Below the pieces are notes generated by a model. It was not told the origin of the DNA. It saw only the letters and a program-made list of their open reading frames with translations, and did not search any database. From Nocardioides sp. J54 (GTDB taxonomy: Bacteria > Actinomycetota > Actinomycetes > Propionibacteriales > Nocardioidaceae): a stretch of DNA of 64,000 nt. The stretch spans positions 1-64,000 of the forward strand of contig NZ_JAER01000006.1 of the NCBI RefSeq assembly GCF_000519005.1. Direction: 5' to 3'. Made by a program: the position numbers and the translations under genes. Shown here piece after piece: positions 59,873-64,000 of the stretch; the stretch's first letter is position 1, and every line of letters begins with the position of its first letter.

Positions 59873-60003
59873 GCACCGAACGTAGGCGAGTCGACGGCCG
59901 ACGTCGTACGACGAGGAGAGCCTCCGCCCTACGCAGGCTTGCGTACGTCGGCGCCTCCTGCCGGCGGACGCGCCGGACGGCGTCGGCCCGCAGGGTGGGA
60001 GCC

Positions 60004-60933
60004 ATGGACGACATGGCACCCACGGTGGCCTCCACCGACAACCTCACCAGGGTCTACGGCGACCGGGTCGCCGTCGACCGCGTCACCATGACCGTGCGGC
60101 GCGGGGAGGTCTACGGCTTCCTCGGACCGAACGGGGCCGGCAAGACGACGACCCTGCGCATGCTGCTCGGCCTGGTCCGGCCCACCTCGGGTTCGGCGTA
60201 CGCCACCTCCCCGGTGGGCGCGCTGATCGAGGGGCCGGGCTTCTTCCCCTACCTGTCCGGGCGCGCGAACCTGCGCACCCTCGCCCGGCACCGCGGCTTC
60301 GACGACGCCGAGGTGGAGCGCGTGCTCGAGCGGGTCGACCTCGCCTCGCGCGCCGACGACCGGTTCAAGGGCTACTCCCTCGGCATGAAGCAGCGCCTCG
60401 GCGTCGCGGCCGCGCTGCTCGGCGACCCCGAGCTCGTCGTCCTCGACGAGCCGACCAACGGCCTCGACCCCGCCGGGATGGCGGACATGCGCGCCCTCGT
60501 CGTCGACCTCGCGCGCGGCGGCCAGACCGTGCTGCTGTCCAGCCACCTGCTGGCGGAGGTGCAGGAGATCTGCGACCGCGTGGCGATCATCCACGAGGGC
60601 CGGCTCCTGCACGAGGGCAGCGTGGCCGAGCTGCGCGGCGGCGTGTCCCTGCGCGTGCGGGCCGCCCCGGAGGACGAGGCGCTGGCGGTCGCGATGCGGC
60701 TCGCCGGCGACGACGGCGTCGCCCGCACCCCGGACGGGGCGCTGCAGCTGGCCCTCCGTCCCGAGCGGGCGCCCCGGGTCGTGCGCGACCTCGTCGCCGC
60801 CGGCGTCGACGTGCACGAGGTCACCGCCGTCGAGCGCAGCCTCGAGGACGTCTTCTTCGAGATGACCACCCACCACGTGACCAGCCCGACCGACCCGTCC
60901 AGCCACCACACCACCGAGGAGGTGCCGGCATGA
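60004..60933 (+). CDS. ABC-2 exporter ATPase
   Basis: A 309-residue ATPase with Walker A GPNGAGKTTT, signature YSLGMKQRL, Walker B LVVLDEPTNGLDP and the usual C-terminal extension. It overlaps the permease gene by 4 nt. Kinase/regulator genes lie just upstream on the other strand, a typical layout of lantibiotic/peptide or drug-resistance exporters. ATG 60013 is an alternative. Confidence 0.9.
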   Translation: MDDMAPTVASTDNLTRVYGDRVAVDRVTMTVRRGEVYGFLGPNGAGKTTTLRMLLGLVRPTSGSAYATSPVGALIEGPGFFPYLSGRANLRTLARHRGFDDAEVERVLERVDLASRADDRFKGYSLGMKQRLGVAAALLGDPELVVLDEPTNGLDPAGMADMRALVVDLARGGQTVLLSSHLLAEVQEICDRVAIIHEGRLLHEGSVAELRGGVSLRVRAAPEDEALAVAMRLAGDDGVARTPDGALQLALRPERAPRVVRDLVAAGVDVHEVTAVERSLEDVFFEMTTHHVTSPTDPSSHHTTEEVPA

Positions 60934-61835
60934 GCACCACCGCCGCCACGCGACCCACCGCACCGAGCGCCCGCACGGGCGCCGTGACCGCGACCGTCCG
61001 CAGCACCCGCGCCGAGCTGCTCCGGCTGCGCGCCTGGCCGGCCGTGTGGATCACGCTCGGCGCCTGGCTCGCGCTGAGCCTGATGTTCGGCTACCTGTTC
61101 ACCTACCTGTCGTACACGACCGGCGACCCGGGGTTCGCGGACGAGGGCACCACGCGGGAGCAGCAGCTCGCCGAGCTGCTGCCCACCGCGGTGCCCGACG
61201 TCTTCCTGCAGGGCATGCCGATGTTCGGCGGCGCGCTGATGATGGTGCTCGGCGCACTGGTCGCCGGCAGTGGCTACGGCTGGGGCACCTGGAAGACGGT
61301 GTTCTCCCAGGGGGTACGCCGTGGTCCCGCCGTGGTCGGCTCCGCCCTCGCGCTGAGCGCGTTCGTCGTAGCGACCCTGCTGGTCACCCTCGCCTTCGAC
61401 CTCGGCGTCTCCCTGGTCATCACCGCCAGCGAGGGCCACGACGTCGTGCTGCCCTCGACCGGCGCGGTCGTCGAGTCGCTCGGCGTCGGCTTCCTCGTGC
61501 TGGAGACGTGGGCGCTGGTCGGCTTCGCCCTCGGCACCCTCGCCCGCGGCCCCGCGCTCTCCGTGGGGCTCGGCCTGGTCTGGGCGCTGGTGGTCGAGAA
61601 CCTGCTGCGCGGCGTCGGACAGCTGCTCGGCTGGGTCGAGGCGCTCACCGAGGTGCTGCCCGGCACCGCCGCCGGGTCCCTGGTCGGCGCCCTCGTCGGG
61701 GCCGGTGAGGGCGACGGCACGCCCGGTGTGCTCGACACCGTCCCGGCCACCCGGGCCGCCCTCACCCTGGTCGCGTACGTCGTCGTGGCGCTCGTGCTGA
61801 GCGCCGCCCTGGTCCGCCGGCGCGACGTCTCCTGA
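60930..61835 (+). CDS. ABC-2 exporter permease
   Basis: A 301-residue permease with six predicted helices (first about 32-58, WPAVWITLGAWLALSLMFGY; last at the C-terminus) and a large extracytoplasmic loop between helices 1 and 2. It forms the channel for the ATPase at 60004. The start overlaps the ATPase stop. Confidence 0.87.
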   Translation: MSTTAATRPTAPSARTGAVTATVRSTRAELLRLRAWPAVWITLGAWLALSLMFGYLFTYLSYTTGDPGFADEGTTREQQLAELLPTAVPDVFLQGMPMFGGALMMVLGALVAGSGYGWGTWKTVFSQGVRRGPAVVGSALALSAFVVATLLVTLAFDLGVSLVITASEGHDVVLPSTGAVVESLGVGFLVLETWALVGFALGTLARGPALSVGLGLVWALVVENLLRGVGQLLGWVEALTEVLPGTAAGSLVGALVGAGEGDGTPGVLDTVPATRAALTLVAYVVVALVLSAALVRRRDVS

Positions 61836-61927
61836 CCCACCGACCGCACTGGCCGCGCGGGCCGCACCAAGGCTTTACCGGTGCAGATGTTTGAGAGCCC
61901 TCGCGGCGGGAAATGGCAGGACCGGAG

Positions 61928-61954
61928 CTGAGCGGCCATCTCGGGGCCGCTCAG
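61928..61954. terminator. Hairpin terminator between convergent genes
   Basis: CTGAGCGGCC (61928-61937) pairs with GGCCGCTCAG (61945-61954) around a 7-nt loop, between the permease and GNAT genes. No T-run follows. GTTCGA-like sequence just downstream does not fold as a tRNA. Confidence 0.6.
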
Positions 61955-61972
61955 ACCGGCGAGTCGAACCTC

Positions 61973-62452
61973 TCAGATCCGCTTGCCGAAGCAGCGCGAC
62001 AGCTCGTGGCCGGCGTAGTAGCCGAAGTCGGGGACCTCGACGTAGCCCTCACTGAGGTAGAGGCTGATCGCCTCCGGCTGCTTGAGGCCGGTCTCGAGGA
62101 CGGCGAGGTCGTGGCCGGCAGCGGCAGCCGTCGCCTCCAGCTCGCGCAGCACCCTGCGCGCCAGGCCGCGGTTGCGGGCCTCCGGCACGACGTACATCCG
62201 CTTCACCTCGACCGCGGACGTGGCGCCGAGCTCGCGGACCGGGGAGCGGCGCCAGGCGCCGGTGGCGACCGGGGTCGCGCCGTCGTACCCGACGAGGAAG
62301 AGGCCCTCCGGCGGGTCGAAGACGGTCGGGTCGATCGGCGCCTCGTCGGGCGAGCCGTAGCGCTCGGCGTACTCCTGCTGGACGCGGTCGACCAGCAGGG
62401 TGGCGTCGGCGTGGAGGTAGCCGACCGGACGGAGCTCGAGCGAGGCTTGCAT
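61973..62452 (-). CDS. GNAT-family N-acetyltransferase
   Basis: A 159-residue GNAT protein with the acetyl-CoA-binding segment VVPEARNRGLARRVLRELE and VKRMYV before it, and LYLSEGYVEVPDFGYY at the C-terminus. It transfers an acyl group from acyl-CoA to an amine. It diverges from serC with a 104-bp gap. The substrate is unknown. Confidence 0.87.
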   Translation of the reverse strand: MQASLELRPVGYLHADATLLVDRVQQEYAERYGSPDEAPIDPTVFDPPEGLFLVGYDGATPVATGAWRRSPVRELGATSAVEVKRMYVVPEARNRGLARRVLRELEATAAAAGHDLAVLETGLKQPEAISLYLSEGYVEVPDFGYYAGHELSRCFGKRI

Positions 62453-62508
62453 GGCGAAACCGGTTTAGCACCGGCGTCACCTGCCTGTCACACTGGTTTC
62501 ACCCCTGA

Positions 62509-63678
<1,170 letters not shown>

Positions 63679-63691
63679 GCCTCGGTGGGTG

Positions 63692-63801
63692 GGGGTTTCA
63701 CCACCTGGGTGGTGAAACCCCTGCCTGGCGCAGGAAATCCGGGCCGGATCGGCGAGTTTCGTGTGCCCAGTCCCGTAGTTTCACCACCTAGGCGGTGAAA
63801 C
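63692..63801. repeat. Pair of TTTCACCACC palindromes
   Basis: A 30-bp dyad with 14-nt arms (63692-63705, 63708-63721; GGGGTTTCACCACC and its complement) and a second copy with 11-nt arms and one mismatch (63778-63801; GTTTCACCACC TA GGCGGTGAAAC). The pair lies between the convergent serC stop and the partial gene. It differs in sequence from the 59-bp hairpins but has the same position. Confidence 0.8.
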
Positions 63802-63828
63802 CCCGCCCCGCCAGCCCCCGCACGACCC

Positions 63829-64000
63829 TCAGGCCATCACGTCCACCCGAGGGGCTCCGAGCGCGACCATCAGGTCGCGTCGGGCCTCCCCGGTCACGGC
63901 GCCCGGCGTGGAGAGGGCCTCGGCGACGGAGCGCCGGAGGTCCTTGGCCTCGTGGAAGTGGTGGAGGGCGGCAGAGCGCCACTCCTCGATGTCCGGCCCC
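63829..64000 (-). CDS. C-terminal end of an unrecognised gene (partial)
   Basis: An open frame enters from beyond the window and ends at TGA (63829-63831), giving the last 56 residues. They are helical and polar (EEWRSAALHHFHEAKDLRRS, then GEARRDLMVALGAPRVDVMA). High GC at third positions supports coding. No domain could be named from this fragment. Confidence 0.6.
   Translation of the reverse strand, partial: GPDIEEWRSAALHHFHEAKDLRRSVAEALSTPGAVTGEARRDLMVALGAPRVDVMA

Noticed and set aside
61955..61990. tRNA-like GTTCGA sequence on the minus strand
   Set aside because: GAGAGGTTCGACTCGC cannot form a T-arm stem and no cloverleaf could be folded around it.

Overview
The window is about 64 kb of very GC-rich DNA from a high-GC Gram-positive bacterium. 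The best match from content alone is an actinomycete of the Nocardioides/Propionibacteriales type. The pointers are third codon positions that are almost always G or C, many GTG starts with 1-4 nt stop/start overlaps, a mycobacterial-type CYP51 gene block, KstR-like steroid operators, F420-type oxidoreductases, SigE-type ECF sigma factors, an actinobacterial class F-like sortase and a DtxR/IdeR repressor. No rRNA, tRNA, IS element, prophage or CRISPR array is visible. The taxon is inferred, not proven.

Layout. 1-8342 is a lipid/steroid-type block: cyp51, an SDR, a CYP123-like P450 and a TetR gene on the minus strand. Facing them are an amidohydrolase, an LLM-type F420 oxidoreductase and an unrecognised protein. 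Two perfect matches to the KstR operator consensus lie before the plus-strand genes. 8343-15987 holds two 59-bp hairpin repeats, a TadG-like protein and a giant 1833-residue acyl-CoA carboxylase. 16120-19997 is a compact cell-surface module: an ECF sigma factor fused to a zinc anti-sigma motif, a membrane helix and an extracellular domain, then a sortase and a repetitive secreted protein. All three genes are preceded by the same unusual promoter-like motif. 20040-28810 has an enoyl-reductase-like gene, a SigE-type sigma factor with a membrane beta-propeller partner, DUF2277, a PCMT-like methyltransferase, a sirtuin, a DtxR repressor, a hotdog-like protein and a GH13 glucosidase. 28963-36054 carries two drug-export units: MarR with a 14-TM MFS pump, and TetR with a heterodimeric ABC exporter. 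A possible leader peptide and attenuator lie between them.

36318-39014 encodes a secreted CocE-type hydrolase and a patatin phospholipase. 39419-48305 is a tightly coupled operon: KASIII/OleA-like synthase, metallo-beta-lactamase-fold hydrolase, F390/PaaK-like adenylating enzyme, NAD-dependent reductase, GT21-like and MGT-type glycosyltransferases, an unknown protein, and a Pro/Glu-rich membrane protein. I read it as an undescribed glycolipid pathway. 48257-64000 holds pdxH, citA, a second MFS pump, LysR/EamA, GntR/CynX-type, and MocR/PNPOx-like pairs, a NarL-type two-component system with an ABC-2 exporter, a GNAT enzyme, serC and a partial gene.

Intergenic space is unusually rich in small repeats: 59-bp hairpins with paired stem changes, 22-bp phased arrays, twin 110-bp elements with covarying termini, a composite 42/43-bp palindromic family and a 30-bp palindrome pair. 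Several sit between convergent genes or start at a stop codon.
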